Assembly (NCBI GenBank): GCA_037953625.1
Contig: CM075649.1
Location: 70,525,290-70,589,289, forward strand
DNA: 64,000 nucleotides
Direction: 5' to 3'
From: Crotalaria pallida
Taxonomy: Eukaryota > Streptophyta > Magnoliopsida > Fabales > Fabaceae
Below the pieces are notes generated by a model. The model was not told the DNA's origin, searched no databases, and was given only the letters and a program-made list of their open reading frames with translations. The position numbers and the translations under genes were made by a program. The stretch's first letter is position 1. The number at the start of each line of letters is the position of its first letter. Shown in pieces: positions 11,781 through 21,553 of the stretch.

Positions 11781-11801
11781 ACTTTCCCTTACAGGGAGAG
11801 T
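11781..11801 (+). promoter_or_regulatory. Stem-loop near the 3' end of LTR A
   Basis: ACTTTCCCT (11781-11789) and AGGGAGAGT (11793-11801) pair at eight of nine positions around the loop TAC. LTR B has an analogous hairpin (CTCTCC-TTC-GGAGAG, 20423-20437) in the same position with different arms. Confidence 0.45.
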
Positions 11802-12245
11802 AAGTCATATTAGTAGAGTCGTGTGTCCCGTCCTGACTACTTTTGGGATTTTTGTATATGATGATGATTATGTGTATGTACTGAAAAACATCATTTTGGG
11901 GTATAGTCAGGACCACTCCTTGTGGGAAGGGAGTTATTTTGGAGTATTTCATGGAATTTAAATAACTGCTAAAACTTGTATTAGTTTATAATTTTCCGCC
12001 GCACTGAAACTCTGATTATGAATGCTTTAATATATGGTTTGACCCTGATGGCTTTCTGATCTCACTTAAATTATTAAATTAACAGGTTTGCAAGAAAAAC
12101 TAATTCTTGGAATGTCCATATTACAAAGTAAACTCTGTCCGTTTTGACAGAGATTTTCATAAGTTAAAATGGTATTACTCAGAAAAATTTAAAATCACTA
12201 TTTTATTATGGGTATTTAAGGGTAATTATTTAGGGTGTTACATTT

Positions 12246-12258
12246 TGGTATCAGAGCA
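12246..12258 (+). promoter_or_regulatory. Primer binding site of element A (tRNA-iMet type)
   Basis: TGGTATCAGAGCA lies three bases after the LTR end. It matches the plant initiator-methionine tRNA PBS, where minus-strand cDNA synthesis starts. Confidence 0.9.
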
Positions 12259-13828
12259 GTTTCTCCTCGGCCATGGAGTTGTACAAACTCCAAATGATTA
12301 CTCACCTAGCGAGTAATTGATGCTCATAGTAATAGTTTAGGATTATAATAAGATAATTATAGTACTATGTATTTACTTAGTATTTGAGTCTTATTGGTCG
12401 GTTCACTCTGGCTAAGCAGATGATATTGTTGCAGGTAACTAACGTTTGGCAAGTCCATACGAAGTGCTTTTAAATTTGAAGTTGTGAAGTTAGATTGCTC
12501 TTCTGTTAGCTAAATATTGAACTAGTAATGTTTTAGGATAGAAGTGTTTAAAATACTTTGGATTTGCCTTTCCAAATACAATCCTGTTCTTATAGAGAAC
12601 GTATGAAAGACCTTATAAGGAATTCTTCAGTTTGAGAATTCTAGTATCAAGTAACCAATATTATGTTGTGATGTTGTTATTTGATGTAATGTAAGGTTAG
12701 AATTGATCACTCTAATCCTTGCATTTGTTAAATGATGACATTACTGATAGAACCCGACAGTGATGTGTTGTTGGTAGACGTGAGGATGAGATTGATCACC
12801 TCAATTCTTGCATCTATCAATAAATGCTATCATTGTAACCTTTAAAGTGAAAGTAGACAACCAAAGAAGTGACATCCAAGGAAAATAATTCTTGTAAGTG
12901 AAGCCAACCTTACCCCGAAACATTCGTTCAAAAGCTTCATATAGAGTTAGAGAGTAGATAGAAAATAGTTCTAAAGAAAAGAATTCTTGGTATATGCTAC
13001 TTGTTCCAAAGTAGTATAGCTAAGTGCTAATCCCTTGGATGAGTTAAGACAGCTCTCCAGAAGTTATTCTTAACCATCATATTAACTAAATCAATCTTGA
13101 AGCAATTTGACAGTTGCTTCGAATCTTTTCCCGGTTCTTAGATAACCACTCATAAGAATAGCCGGTTTTGCCGAATTTGTAAAATCCCTGCGTTGAGACC
13201 AAACATCTTAATAATTGACTCAGCCAACGGCAAGTTGTCGTACCCTTCACATTTGGTAGTTGGGTAAATCTTGGAACTAATGTGGACTTCTTCCTTCCTA
13301 ATCTTTTTAGTCGACTCATGGAAGAAGTTGATTGTGGGGCATTTAGTAGGAATTGTGTATGCTCTAATCAACTAAGCATTGGGGTGCTTCTTGTTCATGA
13401 ATGATTGTGTTTTTGAAAGATCCTAAACCTTACCGGTGCTAGTCAATCCTGGTGAGAAGATAAACTCTAAGGCGTTCTATCCTACAAAAATCTTCGCATG
13501 CCTCGATCCCAGGGTATCTATTCTGGGAAAGATTCTAAAACTATTCTGGAAATGCTAAATATTTCGAGTTTTCCCGTATCTAGCTAATGCAACTCCTGTC
13601 TTGCATCTATCCGAAGGACGATCGGAGGCGGATTAACCCGATCCCACACCCTTTAGCAAAGCGGTAACTGGGTATGTTGATGCCAAGTGGGGGAGCACTT
13701 CCTACCCTAATTTAAATTCTGTCTAGGTAAGGGAAAATCGAAGGACTGACGGAAGAAACCAAAGGGGGATTAAAGATAGGAATCGCGAGTCCTATCACCG
13801 GGGTGATTCTCCATTTACAGAACCTAAC
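12259..13828 (+). other. Non-coding internal region of element A
   Basis: No open frame longer than about 77 codons and no Ty3/gypsy protein motif could be seen in any frame. Nothing else recognisable was found apart from the hairpin and PPT that follow. This is what defines A as a LARD-like non-autonomous element. Confidence 0.8.
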
Positions 13829-13850
13829 GGAATTTCGGGGACGAAATTCC
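13829..13850 (+). promoter_or_regulatory. Perfect hairpin before the PPT of element A
   Basis: GGAATTTCG and CGAAATTCC form a 9-bp stem with a GGGA loop, ending 7 bases before the purine run. The same hairpin (8-bp stem) precedes the PPT of family B at 17890-17909. Confidence 0.7.
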
Positions 13851-13857
13851 AATAAGT

Positions 13858-13867
13858 GGGGGAGAAT
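13858..13867 (+). promoter_or_regulatory. Polypurine tract of element A
   Basis: GGGGGAGAA followed by TT directly abuts the TGTAACATCCC start of the 3' LTR, the expected place for plus-strand priming. Confidence 0.85.
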
Positions 13868-16650
13868 TGTAACATCCCAAATTTAATCCCTAGTATAATT
13901 GATGATGGGTCAAGCCTAGAGTGAAGGAAATAATGATATTGAGTTAAAAATAGTGGTTTGAAGGCTTGATTTAGGATTAATAACATAGGATATTAGGAAA
14001 TTCAAAATAAAAGATTTACAACTCTAAACACAAATTCCACCGTTGGATATGAAGATATGATTTTTAGGAAGTTACTCGTCAAATTTGAGCTAGATCCGAC
14101 GGTGAACGAAGAAGTTATCTAGAATTGAAGAAGGAAGAAAATAGGAGGAAAATAGGAAAATGAATAAATGGGGTACTGGGCAAAAATACTCGAGTCTTTT
14201 GGAAAAGACTCCAGTCTTTTGGAAAAGACTCGAGTCTTTTTGAAACGACTCCAGTATTTTTAAGGAAAACACTCGAGTCTTTTGGAAAACACTCGAGTTT
14301 TTTGTGCAGACAGCCTTAAAAACGTGTTTCAGCCAACAATCTCATTCATAACTCAACTTCACTCTCTCTCCTAGGTCACGAACAAGCTCCCATTCTCTCT
14401 TCAAATTTCATCTCAAATCATCAAATACACCCATGATAAACCATTAAAAACCAATCCCCATCACTCACCAACATCATCTCTTCCATCAATCTCTCCTATT
14501 GTTCTCTTTCAAGCCATGGGTATGAGTTAGGGTTCAAGAGCTTCAACACCCACTCTTGATTTCTACAATTTCAAGCTCAAAGTAAGTGAAATTCAAGCTT
14601 TCCTCCTCATTTCCTTCATGTTATACGAATTTCCCCCATAGTCTCTAACTAATTTTACTTCTTTTGGTTCATGAATCACTTTCTCTCTCCTCCAAGCTTG
14701 AAGCTTTCTCTCTCTTGTCTTCCATGGTGGTTTTCAACTCTAGGCCATGGAAGCTTCTCATTTTCTTGAGCTTTGTCAAGAGGCTATGGCATAAATGCTA
14801 ACTCTTCTTGTTATGGCTATTATATTAGGTTCCTCACTTCTCTCTTGGGTCATAACTCAATTGGTGGCAAGGCTCTCAAGCTTAAAGCAAGTGTAACCGC
14901 CTTATCTCTAAGTGTTGAGGTAAGGAGTGGGTATTAGTGAGTATTACCATACTCTGGGGAATAGTTTATAGTATGTATATAATGCTTGCTAAGAGATAGG
15001 TGTTAGTATAAGGAATTGGAAACCTAAGTTAGAAAATGATGGTAAATTCTAGAAACGAACCTAGTGTAACTCTACGATGGGGAATAGGAATAATAAATTG
15101 ATTAGGCAAACCAATAAATTGAACTAGCTAAATGCATGATCTTGCTACTATATGTTATTATAGGTGCTACTTGAGAATAATTGTTAAGTGCTAATGTGTA
15201 GGATATTTTATGTGCTTATCTGAGTTGTTGCTAATGATTATATATATTTGGTGTATTCTTGATAATTATTGTGAACTGTTCATTTGTTGCTCTAAGTGTT
15301 TAAGCGTTGTGAATTGTAATTGTGTTTATTTACTAGATGGTTTATATGAGATGATAGGAATGGCGTGTTTACTATGGTATATTGATATTTGTTGTTTGTT
15401 ATGATTATTCGGAAGTAGTGAGTATGTTGGCCTTTGACCTGAGGTGACATACTTTGTGAATATGGTAAGTATGTGGGCCTTTGACCTGAGGCGGCATACT
15501 TAACATGTGTGAATAGGGTGAGTATGTTGGCCTTTGACCTGAGGTGACATACTTTGTGAAGTTGGTAAGTATGTGGGCCTTTGACCTGAGGTGACATACT
15601 TATCATGTATGTATGGGGTGAGTATGTTGGCCTTTGACCTGAGGTGACATACTTTGTAAACTTGGGATGTATGTGGGCCTTTGACCTGAGGTGACATACA
15701 TCGCAAATAGAAATTGGAAAAATAAAGGAAATGAAAGGGATTGGAAGAAAGGAATGAAGAATGAAAATGGAGAAAAGAAAAAGATACACGAAACATAAGA
15801 TAGGAAGGTTAGTAGAAGGACATAACGAGATAATTTGGGATGGTAAAGAAGTGTACTAGTAATAATAGGACAATAAGGTATGTAAAACGAATTAATGAGT
15901 TAGGTAATTAATGGGTAAAAAGGAAGCGAAAATAGGAGCATAGGTGGTTTTGTCGGATAGGAAAAATGAACAATAAGCTAGGAAAAATAATGGAATCGGA
16001 ATATTGATGCATATTGGTATGAATGTGACTGTTGTGCAATTGATTGAACTATGTGGTAATTGTGTGTGACTTAGTCGGTTATTATGTCATATTGGAAACT
16101 GCTTTCCCATTTTATGTGTAATGCTCACTCCTTACTATCTCCACAGGTACTGAGATTGAGCTGGCACAGCCCCCGGCCGAGCAGGAGTACTTTCCCTTAC
16201 AGGGAGAGTAAGTCATATTAGTAGAGTCGTGTGTCCCGTCCTGACTACTTTTGGGATTTTTGTATATGATGATGATTATGTGTATGTACTGAAAAACATC
16301 ATTTTGGGGTATAGTCAGGACCACTCCTTGTGGGAAGGGAGTTATTTTGGAGTATTTCATGGAATTTAAATAACTGCTAAAACTTGTATTAGTTTATAAT
16401 TTTCCGCCGCACTGAAACTCTGATTATGAATGCTTTAATATATGGTTTGACCCTGATGGCTTTCTGATCTCACTTAAATTATTAAATTAACAGGTTTGCA
16501 AGAAAAACTAATTCTTGGAATGTCCATATTACAAAGTAAACTCTGTCCGTTTTGACAGAGATTTTCATAAGTTAAAATGGTATTACTCAGAAAAATTTAA
16601 AATCACTATTTTATTATGGGTATTTAAGGGTAATTATTTAGGGTGTTACA
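13868..16650 (+). repeat. 3' LTR of element A
   Basis: Length 2783 bp, equal to the 5' LTR plus one extra 20-bp palindrome unit. The palindrome array spans 14188-14298 (starts at 14188, 14208, 14228, 14248, 14271 and 14291, of which 14208 and 14248 are ACTCCAGT). The six hairpins span 15421-15702. The few substitutions seen lie at about 13959 (A/G), 14897 (C/T), 14983 (T/G), 15663 (A/T) and 15927 (A/C). Confidence 0.93.
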
Positions 16651-16655
16651 TTTGT

Positions 16656-17927
16656 GTTTACGATTTATAAACTTATTAGGACTATATGTCAAGTCCAAAC
16701 GTTTTTAGGAACCTTTTCTTATGATTTTGGGTAGTTCCCCAACTTCCAAATTCTTTCAAGTCTTTTGTTTATTATTTCAAATTGATTTTTGACTAAGATT
16801 ATTTTTACCTCCTACTAAAAGTAATTTTAAAAAGAATACTATATTAGTTTCTATTAACTAGTTATCAAATCAAATTTTCAAAGTTAAATTGCCTTGTATT
16901 TCCTCACATGGTAATCTAGAATTTCTATATATCTTTCTCTAGTATGTCTCTATTTTTCAAAGTAACCTTTTTGGAGAAAACCTTACAAGTGACAAACTTG
17001 TAATGAAAAAAAACTACTTATTTTCTATACCTATGATTAAAATGTATTTTTCCATCACATGTCTTAAACATATTTCCAATTTTACTATGGATACATATAT
17101 ATAGTATTCAATTATTTAAGTTTCTCAATGAATGTTTACATTTGTTTTGGAAAGCCGATGCATTTAACTATTTCCTTTCAAAACCTTATTTTCATCCATG
17201 CGCCAATCATAATTCCCTGTGATCCTAAGGGAGTCTTGCTATTGGCAAACTTTTCAAACCCTTCTCTCCTCCTTAATGCAAAACTCCTTTTGATGTGCAT
17301 GGATTGTTTTTACTTGACTTTGTATTGAATTGATGTTTTGCGTTTCTTTTAAGAAATACACTCTTTGATGACATTCAAATGATGTTTCTTTTACTTAATT
17401 TATGTTTGATTTTAAAATAAAAATCTTTATGTACCATAATACTTTGAGGCTTTGTTTTTGTATTTGATTTCCCCTTTAACTTATGTTTGAATTATAATTT
17501 TGTGACATTGACCTTTCTTAAATAATAAATGTTTTGTGTTTTGATTGTCTCTATCTGTATCGTGTGTGAGTATGTGTTGTGAAAGTTTGAATGTCTAGAT
17601 TTTATTGAATAGTGTTAGGTAGTGTTGGCTATAGGACTAAGTAGGTCCGTTGTAACAGGTATTGCCCCTAGGCTTCGAACTTCATGTTTTGAACCTTAAA
17701 GAACTAAGTGGGACTTTATGGTAAAGGTCTCAATAGCAATCAAGTAGATATAGTAATAGAAAACCAACCGGATTCGTATCCTAAGTGGGGGAGTGAATTC
17801 CCCAAAGTTATGTCTATCCTGAACTAGGTTAAGACCTTTCCTTCAATCGAGCATATAGCTCCATATCTCCTCTTCCCTTGAAGTGAGCCGAATTTCGGGG
17901 ACGAAATTCTTATAAGTGGGGGAGAAT
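16656..17927 (+). mobile_element. Family B internal region, 3' portion with PPT
   Basis: Continuation of the internal region split by element A: 16656-16880 matches 22893-23117. It is AT-rich and without a credible ORF. It ends with the hairpin GAATTTCG/CGAAATTC (17890-17909) and the PPT GGGGGAGAA (17918-17926) immediately before LTR B, so orientation is plus. Confidence 0.8.
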
Positions 17928-18364
17928 TGTAACATCCCCAAATTTACTAGGTGTTTAGATGCCTTAGCAAATAGAATTGCCCTCAGTGTCGTAGCATTCT
18001 TAGGTTTCGATTTTCAGTCGAAAACGTTAATTGGTATTAGAATTAGTGTGTGCTTAAGTGTTTAGAGTGTAGCATTTAGCTAAGAGTAGATTTGTATGAA
18101 GTAGAAATAAGTTAGAATAGGTTTAGAGTGTAGAGAAAGGAATGTGTTAGGTTAAGATTGTGGTTTAGAAATGTTATTTAAGGATTAAGAGCATAGGATC
18201 TTAGGAAATTAGGAATTAAATATCCATAGCTCTAAACCCAAATTCCACCGTTGGATGTTAAGATAAGTGTCTTAGGAAGCTTGCCTCAAAATTTGAGCAA
18301 GATCCGACGGTTAACGAAAACGTTATGACACTTTGAAGTTCAAAGGATTGGTGGGCTAAACCAG

Positions 18365-18548
18365 TTAATCGATTAAGCCTTGAGTTAATCGATTAAGATT
18401 TTCACCCCTTGCAGCATTAATCGATTAAGACCGAATGATGCTCACGATTTAATCGATTAAGCAGGTGGTTAATCGATTAAGGTCTGAATGTTGTTCTAAG
18501 CCAAATTTACATGGGTTAATCGATTAACCAAAGTGGTTAATCGATTAA
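18365..18548. repeat. TTAATCGATTAA palindrome array in LTR B
   Basis: Seven perfect 12-bp palindromes TTAATCGATTAA start at 18365/18385, 18417, 18449/18469 and 18516/18537. Pairs are 20, 20 and 21 bp apart; one palindrome is unpaired. The position, just upstream of a TATA-like CTTAAAAACAC, equals that of the ACTCGAGT array in LTR A. Confidence 0.85.
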
Positions 18549-19280
18549 CCACTGTCAGATCAGCTTAAAAACACATTTTTAACTCATTTTTCACAGGATT
18601 TTCTCTCTCCTCTCCACGAATTCTCTCTTTTCCTCCCCTAGGGCTTTTGATTTCTTCAAGTTCCCACCATAGAAAATCAAATTAAACAACCCAAATCACT
18701 TCCCTATCACTCCCTCATGGATTTCCTCTCTCAATTTCTAATTCCCTCTCTTTCCCCACAAAACCCCAAATTAACCCTAAGTCCCAAAGTGTGTAATTGG
18801 TCAAGCGGAGCCTCAAATTGGTTCAAGGAGCTTGAGGAGCCATAGGAATCAAGAGAGGAAGCACATAGGAGCTTGGATTAGAGTCGGTGTGGATGCTCCC
18901 TCAATCTCTCACATTCTCCTCTTCTCTTCAAGAGGTAAGGGGTGTACTTTGGTCTAGTATTAGAGGAAGGGTTTAATTATAGTAATAGAGTTATGATTGG
19001 GTATATTATTGATTGGTTATGTTGATGGGTAGGAGGGTAGAGTATAGTTAGGAACCCTAAGTTTTAGTGAGATGTTATTAATGTATGTTTATATTAATTG
19101 ATTTTATAAATTGTTAAGTAGGAAGTGAAGAACCCTAGGAAGGTGATTTAAATTACAGTCCCTGAGACATACCTGAGTATGTCGACTGATTGTTGATTGA
19201 TATTGTTTGTATTAATATTATTAAAGTGTATATAAGTAAACTGTAAATGACATTCATATAGTTATGCATCAAATTGGGCC

Positions 19281-19364
19281 AAGTATTTCTCAATTGAGTT
19301 TAAACCAATTAAATGACATTTTCTAAAGAACAAAGAGAGTCTTAAATTCAATTGAGAAACACTT
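19281..19364 (+). repeat. Long stem-loop B1 in LTR B
   Basis: Arms 19281-19297 and 19348-19364 pair at 16 of 17 positions (core TTTCTCAATTGA with TCAATTGAGAAA) around a 50-nt loop. Confidence 0.7.
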
Positions 19365-19448
19365 AGGATATGGGATCATGCATGGTGAAAAGGTGGACGT
19401 TAGGTGTAGGGGAAAAACACACGTCGCTTTGCGATTGATGAGGACAAG

Positions 19449-19555
19449 AGTAAATGTTAGGAATTATTATGGAGAACTTTGATCCTGCAAAGGATACGGG
19501 TTTGCTTCCCGTATTGGGGGTTGGTTCTATGCAAACCATAATAATTCTATTTACT
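19449..19555 (+). repeat. Compound stem-loop B2 in LTR B
   Basis: Outer arms AGTAAAT/ATTTACT (19449-19455, 19549-19555), then GAATTATTATGG/CCATAATAATTC (19461-19472, 19536-19547), with an inner ATACGGG/CCCGTAT hairpin (19494-19514). Confidence 0.7.
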
Positions 19556-19811
19556 TTGGTTTCTTTGGGCCAGTCGAGGGTGATTTCTGCTAAAGCCCGA
19601 TTTGGACAAATCAACCCAAATCGAATGAGGGACCTTCCTAAGTGGAGGTGAAGTGTTGTGCAAGCGGGTGAGCGAGGGACCTTCCTAAGTGGAGGTGAAG
19701 CACCCAACTAGAGGTTGAGAAATGCTTACTCCTGGTCGGTTTTTCCCCAGAGTGGAGGGGGGTTGTTAGGTGGTTGTGTTATCATTGTTATGGAAAAGGG
19801 AAAGTGTTATA

Positions 19812-19960
19812 GGTACATTGTGTGAGGAACCCTCCTTCGGGGAGAATGTGAAGCACAATGTACCCAATTGTTAAAAGTGTTAAAAGTTAAAGTGTTAAAA
19901 GTGTATAGGTACATTGTGTGAGGAACCCTCCTTCGGGGAGAATGTGAAGCACAATGTACC
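19812..19960 (+). repeat. Two tandem stem-loops B3 in LTR B
   Basis: The unit occurs at 19812-19864 and 19908-19960 (96-bp period). Each has 11-bp perfect arms GGTACATTGTG/CACAATGTACC enclosing a smaller CTCC-TTCGG-GGAG hairpin. Confidence 0.8.
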
Positions 19961-20817
19961 CAATCGTTAAAGTGTATAAAGTGTATAGAGTTAAAGTGTG
20001 AAAGTGAAAGGGAAAGTGTGAATGCATTATGAAGGTGTTTTAATTCGTCGAATCCAATACAAAAGTGTAAAAAGTGTTTAAAAGGAAATAAAGTGTTCAA
20101 TGTTGGATTCGAGAGTTAATCCACCTAAGTGTGACGTTAGAAGAGCATAACCATGTGATTGTGCATTATAATATTATATTAAATTGTTATCCTCTAAGAA
20201 TGCATAGTTATATATATAGAATAAGGTTGATTGTTCGACTGTAAATTGTTAATTGAATTGTGCTAATGTTATTGTTTGTGTGCGAATATACCTATTTATG
20301 ATTTATTACTGTTTTTAAACGTTTTCTTTGATCTAGATTTCAAAGTACTCACCCTTACAGTGGACATATTAGGTACACCAAGGAGACAGGCACATGTGAA
20401 GATCAAGGCCGAGAAAGTGATACTCTCCTTCGGAGAGCGTATTGTTAGGGTGACCTTACGGTCCCAATAGTAGGGCAACCATTCATAGGTTAATTTTGTA
20501 AAAAGTAGATTTTTAAATGTAATTGTAATTAATGATTTTTATTTTGTTTAAGTATTTTTGTGAAATTGTAAATTTATATGTATATCCTTTATTTTTGTCA
20601 AGTTTTAAAGTATGAAGTAGTATTATTCATTTTGAACTGAAAGTTATATTTTACTGGATTGAAAACTGTTCTGGACTGACAGGTTTAATTCTATTCGGGG
20701 AAAGTCCATTTTATAAAGGAAACTCTGTCAAAATTTTTATAAACCCCGAATATTTTCATAAATAAATATTAAATTAAAGTATTTTCTCAAAGTATAAAAA
20801 TGTAGGATGTTACATTA

Positions 20818-20830
20818 TGGTATCAGAGCA
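20818..20830 (+). promoter_or_regulatory. Primer binding site downstream of LTR B (tRNA-iMet type)
   Basis: TGGTATCAGAGCA lies three bases after the LTR B end, the same spacing as in element A. Confidence 0.9.
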
Positions 20831-21553
20831 ATGGTTGCAATCCTCGGCCCGGAGTATGGATTTTCATACTCCCAATGAGTTACTCCACATGAGAGTAACT
20901 AATAGGTAGTTGAATAAGTACTGCACTCTAGTGTTTCATGCATGCATGCATCGTAAGCAGGAATGAGTCTGGTTTAGTAGGGTGAGGCATAGTTTAGTAT
21001 TCATAGGAGTATATCTTCAATTTAAAGTGGGCTAACCAAATTTTTCAAAGTATAACTTTGTTGTATTTAGAAATGGACAGAGAGTAGAGACTAAGGGAAA
21101 GGAAAACTCCCAACGGGACAGAGCATGAAATTGCTACCCCAACGAGAAGGACTGACTCTTAGTTTTGAGTCAATTGTGTCTATTTTAAATATGACAAGGA
21201 ATTGAGATTTCGCTTTAAGACGAAATTTCAAAGCCTCCTTTTGAATCGAAGATGAGTCATTTTCTTATTTGATTGGAACTCAAGTAGCACGAAAACAATT
21301 TTGTCTCCAATGCAATATAGAATCGAGACAGATCCCTCGCATTTTGTATTCATTGACAGATGAAATCGCTGAGTCCTTGAATCTAATCAAATAATTGTTG
21401 GATTTATTTTCTAAGTCTAAGTATAGGATCGGTACTAGAAGTTGTCTAGTTTCTACATCCCGAGCATTCTTCATCAGAGTGCGTAGTGGAAGTGAATAGG
21501 TGTTAACCCATTGTAGTTACCTTTAACTGTGATTACTAAGTGTCATCTTAGTA
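20831..21553 (+). mobile_element. Family B internal region, 5' end, non-coding
   Basis: Sequence between the PBS and the start of the duplicated internal segment. It is missing from the first copy, where LTR C occupies its place. No coding frame or other feature is recognised. Confidence 0.7.

Larger units (their letters stand above)
9480..12242 (+). repeat. 5' LTR of element A
   Basis: Length 2763 bp, starting TGTAACATCCC and ending GGGTGTTACA. In order it holds a 20-bp-period palindrome array (9800-9890), a weak TATA-like CTTAAAAAC with a CT-rich leader, six tandem hairpins (11013-11294), an acceptor-like CTATCTCCACAG (AG at 11737-11738) and a short hairpin at 11781-11801. Open frames inside it are artefacts of the repeats. 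Confidence 0.93.
9480..16650 (+). mobile_element. Complete non-autonomous LTR retrotransposon, family A (7171 bp)
   Basis: Two LTRs (9480-12242 and 13868-16650) flank a 1625-bp internal region with PBS and PPT. The LTRs differ by only about five substitutions that I could find plus one 20-bp unit, so the insertion is very recent. The target duplication is TATGT (9475-9479) on the left and TTTGT (16651-16655) on the right, one base changed. The unoccupied target survives in the duplicated flank at 22888-22892, where TATGT runs directly into GTTTACG. No gag-pol is present, so it would depend on proteins from another element. The PBS (initiator-Met type) and the hairpin before the PPT resemble Ty3/gypsy Tekay/Del elements; that assignment is inferred. 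Confidence 0.92.
17928..20814 (+). repeat. LTR of family B, flanked by PPT and PBS
   Basis: Length 2887 bp, starting TGTAACATCCCC and ending GGATGTTACA. It is distantly related to LTR A (shared AATTCCACCGTTGGAT and GATCCGACGGT blocks) but clearly a different family. It is preceded by a PPT and followed by a PBS, so it serves as the 3' LTR of one unit and the 5' LTR of another, as in tandem LTR elements. It contains palindrome pairs (18365-18548), stem-loops (19281-19960) and an acceptor-like stretch near 20350-20370. Confidence 0.9.

Noticed and set aside
10802..15796. ORFs of 64-165 codons inside the LTRs of element A
   Set aside because: They run over the tandem hairpins and AT-rich leader, are duplicated only because the LTR is, and match no protein pattern.
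17128..17328. 66-codon ORF in the B internal region
   Set aside because: Short, AT-rich, not preceded by any signal and without recognisable motifs.
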